Below are positions 1 to 11,569 of a stretch of DNA of 64,000 bases, in pieces. The notes beneath the pieces are model-generated. The model made no database searches, was not told where the DNA came from, and was given only the letters and a program-made list of their open reading frames with translations. This DNA comes from Larix kaempferi (taxonomy: Eukaryota > Streptophyta > Pinopsida > Pinales > Pinaceae). Position 1 is the stretch's first letter, and each line of letters starts with the position of its first letter. Position numbers and translations under genes: made by a program. The stretch lies in NCBI GenBank assembly GCA_027924585.1, contig BSBM01000809.1:4171001-4235000 (forward strand), written 5' to 3'.

Positions 1-1205
1 TCGTGGCATCTGTCGTCACTGATGTATAAGTTGGTATCTTTCAATCTTGTCCTCGTGTCATTGCTACTCTTTAGCGCGTGCCTATACATGATATGGACCA
101 TTATGCTAACTTGGTTTGAATGGTAGTATTGACTTTGAATATCATTCTGTGGCTGCAGGGTGTAGTTTTCAGTAAAGTCCACAACTGACAATATTGTGCC
201 AATGGGAAAGGTGTCCCTGCACTGTCTGTACTGTTCATCCTGCCATCGTGCTACATGGACATTTTGTACATACTGCTCGGTATTTTGGTATAATTCCGTT
301 ATGAAATCACAAATGTGTACCTGGTGCCACAAAACCAAGGGCATTAATACAACGTGACATTTGCAATCTGAATATATACATATAAATTCAACATGTACAC
401 TATGAAAGTATGCAAAATTAGATTACTTGTGACTTCACCAATGCGATTTTTTTGCTTTCCTTAGCACTATCTACTTGATATGTTATATACTTGAAGTTCT
501 GCATTTCTACTGACATACTCCCAAATTCCTGCTCCTCATTTTCATGGATGCAGCGGCTCAATAATACAAATCCACTGCACCTGGAACATGTCCCATATAA
601 ACATGATCATTTATAATATTTTTGTCTTTCAGGTCTTGGACACATTATGCTATGTATAAATTCTTTGGATGCATTCAGTGGTTGTAATGATGGGATGTCT
701 TACACAATGTTAGTTTGCAAATCACAAAATATATGTCTATATGTATCATAATAGTACTCAAATTATACATGGTATCTACAACAACATGTGTTGCTATCAA
801 TGCAAATTCTAACATACCAGGGTTTTCATTTTTTAGAGCTTTGGCCCAAGTTCAATTGTGTGTGCTCATTCTTGAACCTCTCATACAGTTATGTTTGTGT
901 TGTGTCAAGGAAGTGCTTGAAATGGGGTTGACACCCCTTAACACCTTTTCTCAAGTTTAGCACATCTCTTTGATTCGATGACGGTGTAGTGTTATCATGC
1001 CAAAACTTTTGTATTAGTTCTTTAACAACATCAATAAGCTTTATGTCTGAACGAGGTAACCTACCAATGAAGGCCCAAAAATATTTTTGGCATGGGGTCT
1101 CAATTTTTTCTGTAATAACAGAATACTTTTGAAGAGTCTTTCTATCTAATTTAAATATTTTACATGTGTGTGATAGCAGACGACGTTTCCTTGTGGATTT
1201 GTGTA
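1..1205 (-). pseudogene. Transposase-like ORF, 3' part, cut by Copia-A
   Basis: Read on the minus strand from 1205 downward, this continues the reading frame of 8138-8816 across the Copia-A target site. The translation is a cysteine-, lysine- and tyrosine-rich protein with motifs such as QKFWHDNTTPSS, LYERFKNE, KPWYVRI and NTCCCRYHV. Several in-frame stops interrupt it, for example one just before LYERFKNE. A frame change or a short intron lies at about 360-430. Beyond it the frame is open to the window edge and contains VDFTENY (about 162-183) and YISDD (about 7-26). The D...D spacing suits an RNase-H-fold DDE transposase. From memory it resembles uncharacterised plant transposase-like proteins, but I cannot name the family. 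The gene runs off the left edge, so the third acidic residue is not visible. Confidence 0.6.
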
Positions 1206-1210
1206 CAATC
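1206..1210. repeat. Target-site duplication of Copia-A, left copy (CAATC)
   Basis: CAATC directly precedes the TG of the 5' LTR and is repeated exactly at 8133-8137 after the CA of the 3' LTR. A 5-bp duplication is the size expected of a copia integrase. Confidence 0.93.
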
Positions 1211-1711
1211 TGTTGAATATTGTAACTTTTAAGAATATTATATTTGTACTTTATTATTCCAGAGATGTTTCATCCCTCCAAGGTGATCCTATTATGTATC
1301 GTGAAATGTTTATTCCTCCGATGAATTGTGGTAACTAGGGTTATTAGATCCACCATGTCAGGGTTAGGCCTGATTTAATTAATTAGGGGTTATTAGACTT
1401 CATTGGGAGAGGTCAGCCCTATAAGGGAATTAGTCAGTCAGAAACTAGTATAAGTAGAGGAGACTGCTCCTCACTTATCTCACACTTGCTTAGTTCAGAA
1501 AGTAGCGCACTTGTGTTTGAGGGGTCTACATAGGAGGTAGAGAAGGAGGTCAAGTCTTGGAGCACATTTTGTATTTTGGTTGATCATCTTATTGAGGAAA
1601 GCTTTGCTGGGTTTTCTACCCCATGAGGGTTTCCCAGGGTAAAATATTTGTCTATCTTGTGATTATGTTTCTTTCAGTGATATTGCTAGTCAAATTAGTT
1701 TAAACTTAACA
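1211..1711 (+). repeat. Copia-A 5' LTR
   Basis: The LTR starts TGTTGAATAT and ends TTAAACTTAACA. It matches 7632-8132 in length (501 bp) and along its whole sequence apart from scattered substitutions. It is followed immediately by the primer-binding site. Confidence 0.95.
1449..1456 (+). promoter_or_regulatory. Likely TATA box in the Copia-A LTR
   Basis: TATAAGTA lies in the LTR and is conserved in the 3' LTR (about 7870). The spacing to the LTR end suits a U3/R promoter. The transcription start cannot be read directly. Confidence 0.5.
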
Positions 1712-1723
1712 TGGTATCAGAGC
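1712..1723 (+). other. Copia-A primer-binding site
   Basis: TGGTATCAGAGC abuts the 5' LTR with no spacer. It is the usual complement to the 3' end of initiator methionine tRNA used by plant retrotransposons to prime minus-strand synthesis. Confidence 0.93.
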
Positions 1724-2026
1724 TAGCCTGAATAGAACATCTTTCACAAGGTGAAATTATATTTCTCTCTCTCCCAAAATTAGGGTTTCTGCAAAAGTTG
1801 GTATTTTTGGATTCTAGTTGCATGGCTAAATAGCCCTTCTAAAGATACATCTTTTGAGCCCTGGATCTAGGTTTTTGGTTGGGTAGAACTCCAGGAAAGT
1901 CAAACCCTAGTTTTACCAAAAGTGTGATAAACCAAAATTTTTGTTGCAGATCTGGAAAAGTGAAAAGGTAAAGTTTCCTGGTAAGTACTACTCTATCTCT
2001 TATCTCTTGGACTCCCCCAATAGAAG

Positions 2027-5000
2027 ATGGCTCCAAGCACTAAGTTTTAAGACAAGCTTGAAGGTATAGAGAATTTGTGGGCATGGTAATACAAAATTAG
2101 TCTCATTCTTGAAGAGAATGATCTTGCTCAATATTTCAAGGATGAAGTTGCAGAACCTGAAGAAGATGAAGCCAAAGAGAAGCATAGGAAGGATTTGATC
2201 AAGGCAAAGAGAATCATAGCTGATTCTATTAAAGACCACTTGATTCCCCAAGTGGCTTCCAAGAAGACCCCAAAGGAAATGTATGATGCCCTCGGAAGAA
2301 TGTATGAAAGAAAGAACATCAATAGGAAGATGAACCTAAGAACTCAGTTGAGGAGTACCAAGATGCACAAAGGAGAATCCATTCAAGACTACTTCTCAAG
2401 GGTATCCCAAATCAAGGAGCAACTAGATTCCATTGGTGATACTCTTGACGAAAATGAACTTGTGATGACTACTCTAAATGGTCTCACTAGACCTTGGGAG
2501 TCATTTATACAAACTATGTGTGCTAGAAAAGAAAGTATGAAGTTTGATGTAGTATGGGAAGATTGTGTTCAAGAAGAAGCGAGGGTAGCCAATAGAGAAT
2601 CCCTTCTTAAGGAGGATTACCAAGCCTTGGCTACACACACTAAGAGAAGAAGGAATCAATCTTACTTCAAGAAGGACAATCACAAGGAGTATCAATCTCC
2701 ACAAAGATTTCAGAAGAAAGGAAGAAGAAATTTCTCTTCTTTCAAATGTTTCAATTGTCATAAAGAAGGACACATTGCTAGATTTTGTCCTTCAAAGAAG
2801 AAGAAAAATCTTCACTATAAAAGACATCAAGCACATCTTGCAGAAGATGATAGTGAAGAAGAAGAAGAAGAGGAAGTAAGGCCTCATAGGAAAAGATCCA
2901 AAAGAGATTAAGAAGAAGAAGAAAGGCCCCTCCTTAGGAAAAAATCTATAAGGAATGAAGAAGAGGATGCAGAAGAGTATGTTCTATTTTCTGCACTCTA
3001 TGGATCTGTGTCTCCTAGAGAAAATACATGGCTCATTGATAGTGGTGCTTCAAAGCACATGACAGGTCAAAAGAAAACTCTCTCAAGACTTGAAGAAAAG
3101 TCTTCTCCACAAAAGATATCTCTAGGAGATGATTATCAATATCCCATCAAGGGAATTGGTGAAGCAAGCTACAAGCTTGATTCTGGAACACCCTTAAAGA
3201 TGAAAGAAATTTTATATGTACCAGGTTTGAAGAAGAACCTACTTTCTATCTCAGCACTAGATAAGAAAGGTTTTAGAATTGCATTTATTGATGGACAAGT
3301 ACTTATGTGGCCCAAAGGAAAATCAATTGAGGATGCAAATGTTATTAGTGAAGAAGAAGGAGGTCTCTACAAACTCAAGGGTCACCCAGAAGCTACCCTT
3401 GTCCATGAAACCACTAGCCCCAGTGAGCTATGGCATAGAAGGCTTTCTCACATTAACTACAAGGCCCTACCCTATGTGAGCAAGGTGGTCATAGGATTAC
3501 CAGACTTAAAGATTGACCATAATGGCTCATGCAAAGGATGTGAAAAAGGAAAGAATGTCAAGAACCCTTTTCCTAAGAGTGAAACAAAGACTAAGAACAT
3601 TCTGGAGTTAATACACTCAGATGTATGTGGACCAATGCCCACCACATCCCTAAGTGGGTTTGAATACTATCTCACATTCATTGATGACTATTCAAGGAAG
3701 ACTTGGATATACTTTCTAAAAGGAAAGAATGAAGTCTTTGGAAAATTCAAAGAGTTCAAGGACTTAATAGAAAATCTCTCAGAAAATAAAATCAAGATTC
3801 TCAAAACAGATAATGGCGGAGAATATACTTCAAAGGACTTTGAAGACTTTTGTAAGGAAGCTGGAATCAAGAGGGAACTAACCACTCCCTACAATCCCCA
3901 GCAAAATGGGGTTGCTGAAAGAAAGAATAGAACCATCATGGAAGCTGTAAAGACTATGATACATGACCAAGATCTACCCATGTATCGATGGGTTGAAGTA
4001 GCTAGGACAACAGTCTATGTACAAAATAGACTATCCCATAGTGTTCTTGAATTTAAGACTCTAGAAGAAGTATTCACAGGAAAGAAGCCTGAGGTAAGTC
4101 ATCTTAAAATATTTGGATGTCCAGTGTACATTCACATTCCAAAAGAAAAGAGAACCAAGTTGGATCCTTCTGGTAAGAAGGGAATATTTGTTGGATATTG
4201 TGAAACATCCATAGCTTTTAGAATTTACATACCTAGTTTTCATCATATGGAAATAAGTAGAGATGTAACATTTGATGAAGAAGCAACTCTCAAGAAATCT
4301 AGGAAGTGCCAACTTGAAGAAATCTATGAAGAAGATACATCTCCTAGAATCACATAATCTGTACCCATCCCTGAAGGTGATGCACCAAAGGACCATGACA
4401 TGTTAGAACCACAAGAACCCCCCATTACAAATTTATCTAGAAAAAGAAGGCCATCATGGGATAGAGACATTATTCAAGGAGCTAAAAAATATGGAGCTCC
4501 TAAAGGCTCCACTAGAGAAAGAAAGAAACCAAAGCTAGTATCCAACTATGTGGCCTTGATGTGTGATCTTGTGGATCAACAACCTACTAGCTATGAAGAG
4601 ACAGCTTAGAATAAAGAGTGGGTAGAAGCAATGACAAAAGAATACCAGTCAATAATGAAAAATGATGTTTGGGATATAGTTCCCAAACCAAAAGATAAAA
4701 GTGTGGTTTCTTCCAAATGGATATTCAAGATAAAACATGATGCAGATGGTAGCATTGAAAAATATAAGGCAATATTTGTAGCTAGAGGATTCTCTTAGAA
4801 AGAGGGATTTGACTATGAAGAAACATTGCACCAGTTTCTAGGTACACTTAAATTAGAACTATCATGGCACTTGCATCCATGATGAAGTGGAAACTACACC
4901 AGATGGATGTTAAGACAACCTTCCTGAATGGTGTGATTGAAGAAGAAGTGTACATAGAACAACCACAAGGATTTGAGGTTAAAGATGGAAGACATATATG

Positions 5001-6072
5001 CAAGCTGAAAAAGGCTTTGTATGGATTAAAGAAAGCTCCCATAGCTTGGTACAGAAGGATTGACAGTTTCTTAACTAGCATGGGATTTACCAAGAGTAAA
5101 GCTGGTCCTAATCTTTACCTCAAATTTATGGATGATGAACCTGTTATATTACTATTATATGTAGATGATCTATTTCTAATAGGAAATGAGAATCAAATTA
5201 TTGAATGCAAGAAGAAGCTTTCTTCATAATTTGAAATGAAGGATCTTGGATTAATGCACTACTTCTTAGGTCTAGAAGTATAGCAAAAACCAAAAGGAAT
5301 CTTTTTAAATCAAGGTAAGTATGCTGTGGGGATTCTAAAAAGATTCGATATGATGGAGTGTAAAGCCATGGCCACTCCCATGGAATCCAACTTGAAGTTA
5401 TTAGTTAATGACTCATCAGAATTAGTGGATGTGACTCTATATAGACAAATCATGGGGTCATTAATGTATTTAACAAATACTAGACCATATATATGCTTTG
5501 CTGTAAATAACCTGAGTCAGTATCTAGTAGAACCTAGAAAGGTTCACTTAATAGCTATAAAGCATGTAATGAGGTATCTAAAGGGTATATTAGATTTTGG
5601 TCTATATTATCTTGGAAGTCATGAACTCAGATTACATGGTTACTCAGATTTTGATTGGGAAGGAAGTGTTTCAGACAGAAAGAGTACATCAGGTGGATGT
5701 TATGGTCTTGGATCTGCCATGATCTCATGGTTCAGCAAGGAACAATCTAGTGTGGCTCTCAGTACTGCTGAAGCAGAATACATAGCTACCTGCTCTACTA
5801 GTTATGAATCAGTGTGGCTTCAGAAACTATTATCTGGAGTGTTTGACTTAGAAATGGATCCCACTGTGATCATGTTTGACAATCAAAGTTGTATTAAGAT
5901 GACAAAAAATCCAGTATTCCATGATAAGTCAAAACACATAGAGATCCGATATTTCTATATACAAGATATGGTGCAGAGAGGAGCTATTAAGCTCGAGTAT
6001 GTGAGCACTGAGGAACAAATTGCGGATATATTGACCAAACCTCTGTCTCGAGTGAAATTTGAATATTTCTGA
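2027..6072 (+). pseudogene. Copia-A gag-pol polyprotein (broken)
   Basis: The start ATGGCTCCAAGC at 2027 opens a frame with typical copia gag sequence. In order the domains are: gag; a CX2CX4HX4C zinc knuckle (2747-2788); a protease with intact DSGA (about 3038); an integrase with its HHCC region (about 3430-3550) and a DDE core (HSDVCGP, TDNGGEY, NGVAERKN); a reverse transcriptase with intact YVDD (5158-5169); and RNase H ending in TGA at 6072. In-frame stops are at 2048, 2087, 2909, 4355, 4607 and 4796, then after a one-base frameshift near 4830 at 4849, 5227 and 5281. Catalytic motifs are mostly kept, so loss of function is due to truncation rather than active-site change. The product would form particles, copy the RNA and integrate the cDNA. 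Confidence 0.93.
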
Positions 6073-6381
6073 GACAAGCTTGGTGTAGTTCAAAGGACCC
6101 TCCTCAAAAGGGGGAGTGATATAGTCACTGATGATGAGATTGCCCTCATCAACAACAAGGTCAATGATGAGGATACCTGTTTATTACACTGAGATATTTA
6201 TGTATGCTTAGATTACTAAGATTTAGGATACTTATACTTAGAATACTTATATTACTTGTTTTTTTTATTGATGTATTGATGAGGATACATGTTTTGATGA
6301 TATGTATACATGTATTGATGAGTATACTTGTATGTACTTGTACTAGTGATGTACTAACGATATCTATATTGATGAGGATAC
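6073..6381 (+). other. Copia-A 3' non-coding region before the repeats
   Basis: AT-rich sequence after the pol stop. It contains loose GATGAGGATAC-like and TGTATTGATGA-like repeats. I see no coding content. Confidence 0.6.
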
Positions 6382-7132
6382 AGGTGGGGATTGTATCGTC
6401 CCTGGACTTCGGTCCCTTGAATTGATACGTAGAGATGTGTATTCGAGAATGAAGTCCTTAGTGGATAGGTGGGGATTGTATCATCCCTAGACTTCTATCC
6501 CTTGAATTGATCCATAGACATGTGTCTTCGAGAATGAATTCCTTAGTGGACAGGTGGGGATTGTATGGTCCCTTGAATTGATCCGTAGACATGTGCCTTC
6601 TTGAATGAAGTCCTTAGTGGACAAGTGCGGATTGTATCATCCCCAGACTTCGGTCCCTTGAATTAATCCATAGACGTATGTCTCCGAGAAGTGGTCCTTA
6701 GACTCTGTCTAAGTTGATGAGAGGATTGTATCATCCCTAGGCATGATGAGGTGTCTTAAATGATCCGTAGATGAATGTCTCCGAGAAGTGGTCCTTAGAC
6801 TCTGTCTAAGTTGACGAGAGGATTGTATCATCCCTAGGCATGATGAGGTGTCTTAAATGATCCATAGACGTATGTCTCTGAGAAGTGGTCCTTACACTCT
6901 GTTTAAGTTGACGAGAGGATTGTATCATCCCTAGGCATGATGAGGTGTCTTAAATGAGCCATAGACAGATGTCTTCGAGAATTGAATGATAGGACTGGAT
7001 CATCCTTGGACCTCAGTTCAAAAGGTACATGATAGGACTGGATCATCCCTGAACCTCGGTTCAAAAGGTACATGACAGGATTGTATCATCCATGGACCTA
7101 TGTCCTAAAGAGAGCAGGATTCATCATCCTAT
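6382..7132 (+). repeat. Degenerate tandem array in the Copia-A 3' region
   Basis: About ten units of unequal length (roughly 43 to 97 bp) each begin with a shared core close to GGATTGTATCATCCCTAG, often followed by GTAGACG and TGTCTCCGAGAA-like blocks. Unit length shifts along the array, from about 85 bp to about 97 bp and then about 43 bp, as if sub-units were amplified separately. The core has inverted ends (GGAT...ATCC). It has no long ORF. Confidence 0.85.
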
Positions 7133-7166
7133 AATATGATCATGTGTTTTGCAGAGTGACAATGCC

Positions 7167-7488
7167 GATGATCGTGCAATGATGATGTTGATGATCATGC
7201 GATGACGATGCTGATGATTGTATGATGACGATGCTGATGATCGTGTGATGACGATGCTGATGATCGTATGATGACGATGCTAATGATCATGCAATGATGA
7301 TGTTGATGATCGTGTGATGACGATGCTAATGATCGTGTGATGATGATGCTGATGATCGTGCGATGACGATGCTGATGATCATGTGATGATGATGTTGATG
7401 ATCGTGTGGGGACGATGCTAATGATCATAAGATGATGATACTGATGATCATGTAATGATGATGCTGATGATCGTGTGATGATGATGTT
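7167..7488 (+). repeat. 23-bp minisatellite, 14 units, in Copia-A
   Basis: The 322 bp divide exactly into fourteen 23-bp units close to GATGATCGTGTGATGACGAT plus GCT, with point changes between units. Because 23 is not a multiple of three, a minus-strand reading frame shows a 23-residue period, which is an artefact of the array and not a gene. Confidence 0.92.
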
Positions 7489-7620
7489 GATGTTCCAATA
7501 ACTGGTTGAGTTACTGATGATGATGTATTGAAGAAAGATTTCGATGATTTATAGATGTATCATGTATGATGTAGTTGATGACTCCTTGCTCCTGCAGATG
7601 TTGTTATAATATCCTTCTCA

Positions 7621-7631
7621 TTAAGGGGGAG
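7621..7631 (+). other. Copia-A polypurine tract
   Basis: TTAAGGGGGAG lies directly before the 3' LTR at 7632, the expected place for plus-strand priming. Confidence 0.88.
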
Positions 7632-8132
7632 TGTTGAATATAGTAACTTCTAAGAATATTATATTTGTACTTTATTATTTCGGAGATGTTTCATCCCTCC
7701 GAGGTGATCCTATTATGTATCCAGAGATGTTTATTCCTTCGATGAATTTTGGTAACCAGGGTTATTAGATCCACCATGTGGGGGTCGGCCCTGAGTTAAT
7801 TAATTAGGGTTTATTAGACTTCATTGGGAGAGGTCGGCCCCATAAGGGAATTAGTCAGTCGGGAACTAGTATAAGTAGAGGAGATTTCTCCTCACTTATC
7901 TCACACTTGCTCAGCTCAGAAAGTAGCGCACTTGTGTTTGAGAGGTATGCATAGGAGGTAGAGAAGGAGGTCAAGTCTTGGAGCACATCTTGTATTTTGG
8001 TTGATCATATTATTGAGGAAAGCTTTGTTTGGTTTTCTACCCCATGAGGGTTTCCCAAGGTAAAATCTTTGTCTATCTTGTCATTATGTTTCTTTCAGTG
8101 ATCTTGCTAGTCAAATTAGTTTAAACTTAACA
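7632..8132 (+). repeat. Copia-A 3' LTR
   Basis: The LTR is 501 bp, starts TGTTGAATATAG and ends TTAAACTTAACA. It is followed at 8133 by the CAATC target duplication. Confidence 0.95.
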
Positions 8133-8137
8133 CAATC
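8133..8137. repeat. Target-site duplication of Copia-A, right copy (CAATC)
   Basis: Exact repeat of 1206-1210. On the minus strand it forms part of the interrupted reading frame (TCG ATT G). Confidence 0.93.
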
Positions 8138-8816
8138 GATTCAAATAGTACATGACGGGCTGTATTAAAATATTTTGTACATGAAGTTTTTCCAATCAAA
8201 TTAAATGCATATTGTAGATTTCTAAAAACATGATTGTTGGCCTCTAAAATTATAACTACCTTTATGCCAAAAATTCTCCTAACATGAGCTAGACAATGTG
8301 TTTTTAACAAAGCCAGAAACAATTGACATTTTGTTGCATTGGTTTTCGATTCAAAAAATTATTTCCTTATCCTGCTACAATGGAAATCAATAGTACGTTT
8401 GCGAAAATTACCTTCAAGTCCTGAAAGGGAACTTTCATACACATGAATACATCTGGGAGTTCTTATTCGTCCACTTGATAGTCGAGGCAAGGGAGTTGGA
8501 AAGGAAGTACGAGTCTCGTCACCAATTTGTTGTGGCCCTTCGTTCAAAATTTGGTCCTGCAAGGGAGTGTGTTTGACATGTGTGTGTTCTTCTTGGGGAG
8601 GTTTCCAATTAAAAACTTGTTTAACATCCATCCCTTCGTACTTGATATCAACCAATATTTGATTGGCTTCAACCACTTTTCCATTTCTTGTTGATGTATC
8701 TAAGGCACTAACATTTTGATGCCTACAATTTTCCATGTACAACCTGGCCTTTTCTCTTATCTCATGGGCCTTTTCAGGGGCCAAATCCTTCGTTGTAGAC
8801 TTTCTTTTATTATTAC
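8138..8816 (-). pseudogene. Transposase-like ORF, 5' part, cut by Copia-A
   Basis: The minus-strand frame from about 8816 to 8138 has one TAA (8359-8361) and is otherwise open. It begins after a polypyrimidine stretch ending in TAG (about 8821), which could be a splice acceptor, with a basic segment (RNNKRKSTTKD). It goes on through KVVEANQILVDIKYEG, LAHVRRIFGIK and ILEANNHVFRNLQYAF. Removing Copia-A and one TSD copy joins this to 1205-1 without a frame change. The sequence has the look of a once-functional coding exon. Function is unknown; the downstream half carries DDE-like motifs. No signal peptide or membrane segment is evident. Confidence 0.6.
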
Positions 8817-8821
8817 GTATG

Positions 8822-9535
8822 TTCTACATATTCAATATGTTTTTTAACAAAACAAAAATATCACACTTATAAGAATGAATAACAAATAATATATTAAAAT
8901 TCGATGTGCATTATTATTAAAAATTGATGTAGCAATTGATTATGTACAACAATATCTACTGTGAATGTTTTCATATAATCTTAAAGCTATTGAGAATTCC
9001 CTAGATATAACAACAACATCACCTCTAGGAACTCAATTGGAAGGTGGTATGGGATGTTAGTAGGAGCACATTCCCTACAAAAGGAGAATCTCCTACTCAG
9101 TTCGTTTTCATGTTTTGGATGAGGTAAAATAGCCCCAAAAGATTAAAGTTTGATTCTTTAGGTGTTTGTGTGAGTTATTGTAGTGAAATCATGAGGAATT
9201 CAACAAATGTTTGTGTACTAGATGGAGTTATGTGATTATGGAAGGTTATGGGTGGTGATGCAAGTTATTTTTATTATCTTTATGAAGGTTTGAAAGCATT
9301 TCTTGGTGCATGTTGTTGTTTTTTTGTGGTAAGATGTTTTTATTGTCTATGTTGAATATTAAGAAGACTAAAATACATCTATCATACAATCCATGAGGAA
9401 AAACTAAAATATATACAATTCAAACAAAGTGAATGAAAACTAAAATACAATTAACAAGATAAAATTGCCATCATACCTCAAGGATTATGATTGCTCTTTT
9501 TTCAAATGTAAAATTCTCTTTTGATGTATCCAACC
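8822..9535. other. AT-rich spacer
   Basis: I see no gene here. It may hold introns or upstream sequence of the minus-strand transposase-like ORF. It ends at the Copia-B target duplication. Confidence 0.5.
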
Positions 9536-9540
9536 GGTGT
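9536..9540. repeat. Target-site duplication of Copia-B, left copy (GGTGT)
   Basis: GGTGT precedes the TGTTGG start of the 5' LTR and recurs at 44825-44829 after the 3' LTR, 35 kb away. The match identifies these two distant LTRs as ends of one insertion. Confidence 0.9.
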
Positions 9541-9707
9541 TGTTGGTTATGGAGCCTGATCTCTAGATTCAGAGATATTATTATTCAGTCGTGTTTGTAC
9601 CCCAGCTTTATATGATATGTAAAAAGGACTGTACACTCACCCCAACGGGGGGGAGGGGGGTGTGGGGGGGTGAACCTCCCCCCATCGGGGTCTGGGGGTT
9701 ATAACCA
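9541..9707 (+). repeat. Copia-B 5' LTR, first segment
   Basis: This matches the start of the 3' LTR (44190 onward), including the G-rich stretch GGGGTCTGGGGGTTATAACC, and then stops abruptly at 9707. The rest of the LTR resumes at 13511. Confidence 0.9.
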
Positions 9708-9910
9708 TGTTGATGCCTCGGTTGTGTAGGTTAGATGCAAAGGTGCTGGAATGCTTCCAAAGCTCCCAACAGAGGAAGAAAACCCAAGCTGAAAGGCTTC
9801 GAAAGACCCTATGCAAGGGCCATTCTATCCCCAACCTATTTGATATGGTAATCCTCCACGGATATTCGGCCTCCACTGGAACTCTAAGAGTTGGTGATTT
9901 GATCCATTAG
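9708..9910 (+). other. Gene-like fragment at the left end of the 3.8-kb insertion
   Basis: A plus-strand open frame with little AT bias (…AERLRKTLCKGHSIPN…, ending …RVGDLIH then TAG) occupies the first 200 bp. A minus-strand frame is also open. I do not recognise a domain. It might be a captured exon piece, but this is only suggested by its base composition compared with the AT-rich sequence that follows. Confidence 0.3.
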
Positions 9911-11565
9911 GTCAGTTTTCCAATCGAGAAAAACAAGGGTGTGAAAATGGCAAAGTTAAGCTAAGATAAGCTAACCTATTGCAGAAGAGGAAACTAAATC
10001 TAAGTTAGTCCTATTCTAAAAAGAAAGCTTAATATTGTGCATGGTAACTTGGTTTGTGTTTTAAGAAATTATTTCATCAGCTTAACAGAAATGTAAAACC
10101 ATATTATTAACCTATTACTTCAAAGTATGATCAAACAATGAAAATTGCTGATAACAATTTAAAGATTTGAGCGCATCCAAGAATATCCTATTGTTCTTTT
10201 GCCAGTTAAAAAATTAGCATGAACTTAATGATGACTGTAAATTATTTGCAGAAATAAATAGACATGTTGCATAAATAAACTTATTCAACACATTTGTAAA
10301 TCTAGATCGTGAATCATGATAAACCAAAACTCCAGATCCAAAATTGTCAATTGATTGCAAATTAATAAACAGTAATTGATAATTGACTCAAAGCATCATC
10401 AAACTAGTCAAATAAACTTGATAAGTAAACAAGAAGACATATGGAGAAACTTTACTGTATTTAACACAACTGCAAGAAATTACAGTGTCTGCAAAACATG
10501 GCATGTCCAATTGTTCCTTGTTGATTTGAGCTCTCAAATCATCATCAACCTTGGCAGCATCTCCTCAGTTTTGAAGAGAGAAATCTTCCAGCTCTGTCGA
10601 TCACTCCCCCTCCATCATCTCATAGGAGGTAGGTATTTATATAAATAAATGACAAGAAAAGATCATATCAGTTTCCCCAATTGCTGAGCTAACTAGCTGA
10701 GTTGTTTCATTTGCCAGATCCGTCCATGAGAAAAATATGGAAAAATTCATTTTGAAAAACCAGTCGTATCTCCCAAATGAAGAACTCTCTGTGGATTATG
10801 CTCATGTATAAATTAATTGGGCACTTTCTGCACAAAACCCATGTCTTGGATTTTCCCAATTCATCTCCACCGCTTCCAAAATCGCATCCAAAAATCACTG
10901 CTTTCCACTTGACACGTTTTTATCATTCCAAACTTGGGATGCAATTCTTCATCTTGATTCCTAAAATTCAAAATAGAAATCAAAAGATCATTCCAAATTT
11001 AAAAATAAATCTAAAACAAATAACAATGCATTTACAAATCAAAATAATAAAAATGAACAAATCTTATGCAAATATGAAATTGATTGTTTAGGCAGATTTT
11101 TAGGGTGTTTAAGCTATTCAAATGGAAAATATAATCTTCCCAAATCGTTTCTCATCCTTCCAGCTTTCTAACAGGCTATCACGGGCTTGATTTGGACTCA
11201 TAAATCTCAAGATATTTCTCTTGGAAGATAACACTCAGCACCCCTTGATTTCATTTCAGAATGAAATGTGGCCCTTGATTTAATAATAAAAATCCATAAT
11301 TCATATTAATTATTCTCCAAATGAATAAAACAAAAACGATTCCAAAAACCATATTCCAACCAATTCGGAAATCACATGATGGGAGAGAAAATTTGAATTA
11401 GAAAAATCTATTTAATCAAATCAAAATCGAAAAAACAAAATCAAAAACCAAAATTAAAACCATAAGTGAAAAAATAAGTTACCAAAACTTACGGAATCAA
11501 AATTACATTATAATATAATCTAAGATAAACTTAGGGTCCGGAAAAATGCATGAATGAAAAGTGAA
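9911..11565. other. AT-rich interior of the insertion
   Basis: I see no gene. Short open frames at 10376-10648 and 10777-11091 have low-complexity, Lys/Asn/Ile-rich translations and are probably chance. Confidence 0.5.
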
Positions 11566-11569
11566 AAAG

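Larger units (their letters stand above)
1211..8132 (+). mobile_element. Copia-A: complete but decayed Ty1/copia retrotransposon
   Basis: This 6.9-kb element has two 501-bp LTRs (1211-1711 and 7632-8132, both TG...CA), a primer-binding site, a gag-pol region in copia order (integrase before reverse transcriptase), a polypurine tract and a perfect 5-bp target duplication. By eye the two LTRs differ at roughly 40-45 positions (about 8-9%), so the insertion is old. The polyprotein carries about nine nonsense codons and one frameshift, so the copy cannot act by itself. It is unusual for the 1.5 kb between RNase H and the 3' LTR, which is filled with two different tandem-repeat arrays. It inserted into a transposase-like ORF lying on the opposite strand. 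Confidence 0.95.

Noticed and set aside
7195-7428. Minus-strand His/Ser-rich ORF with a 23-residue repeat
   Set aside because: The period is three times the 23-bp minisatellite unit, so it is a frame artefact.
7167-7488. CRISPR-like array
   Set aside because: There are no spacers; units are contiguous and diverged, and the host is a plant.
8116-8322. Viral terminase-like protein
   Set aside because: The ILEANNHVF segment gave a weak impression, but the joined reading frame shows DDE-like motifs instead; no terminase motif set is present.
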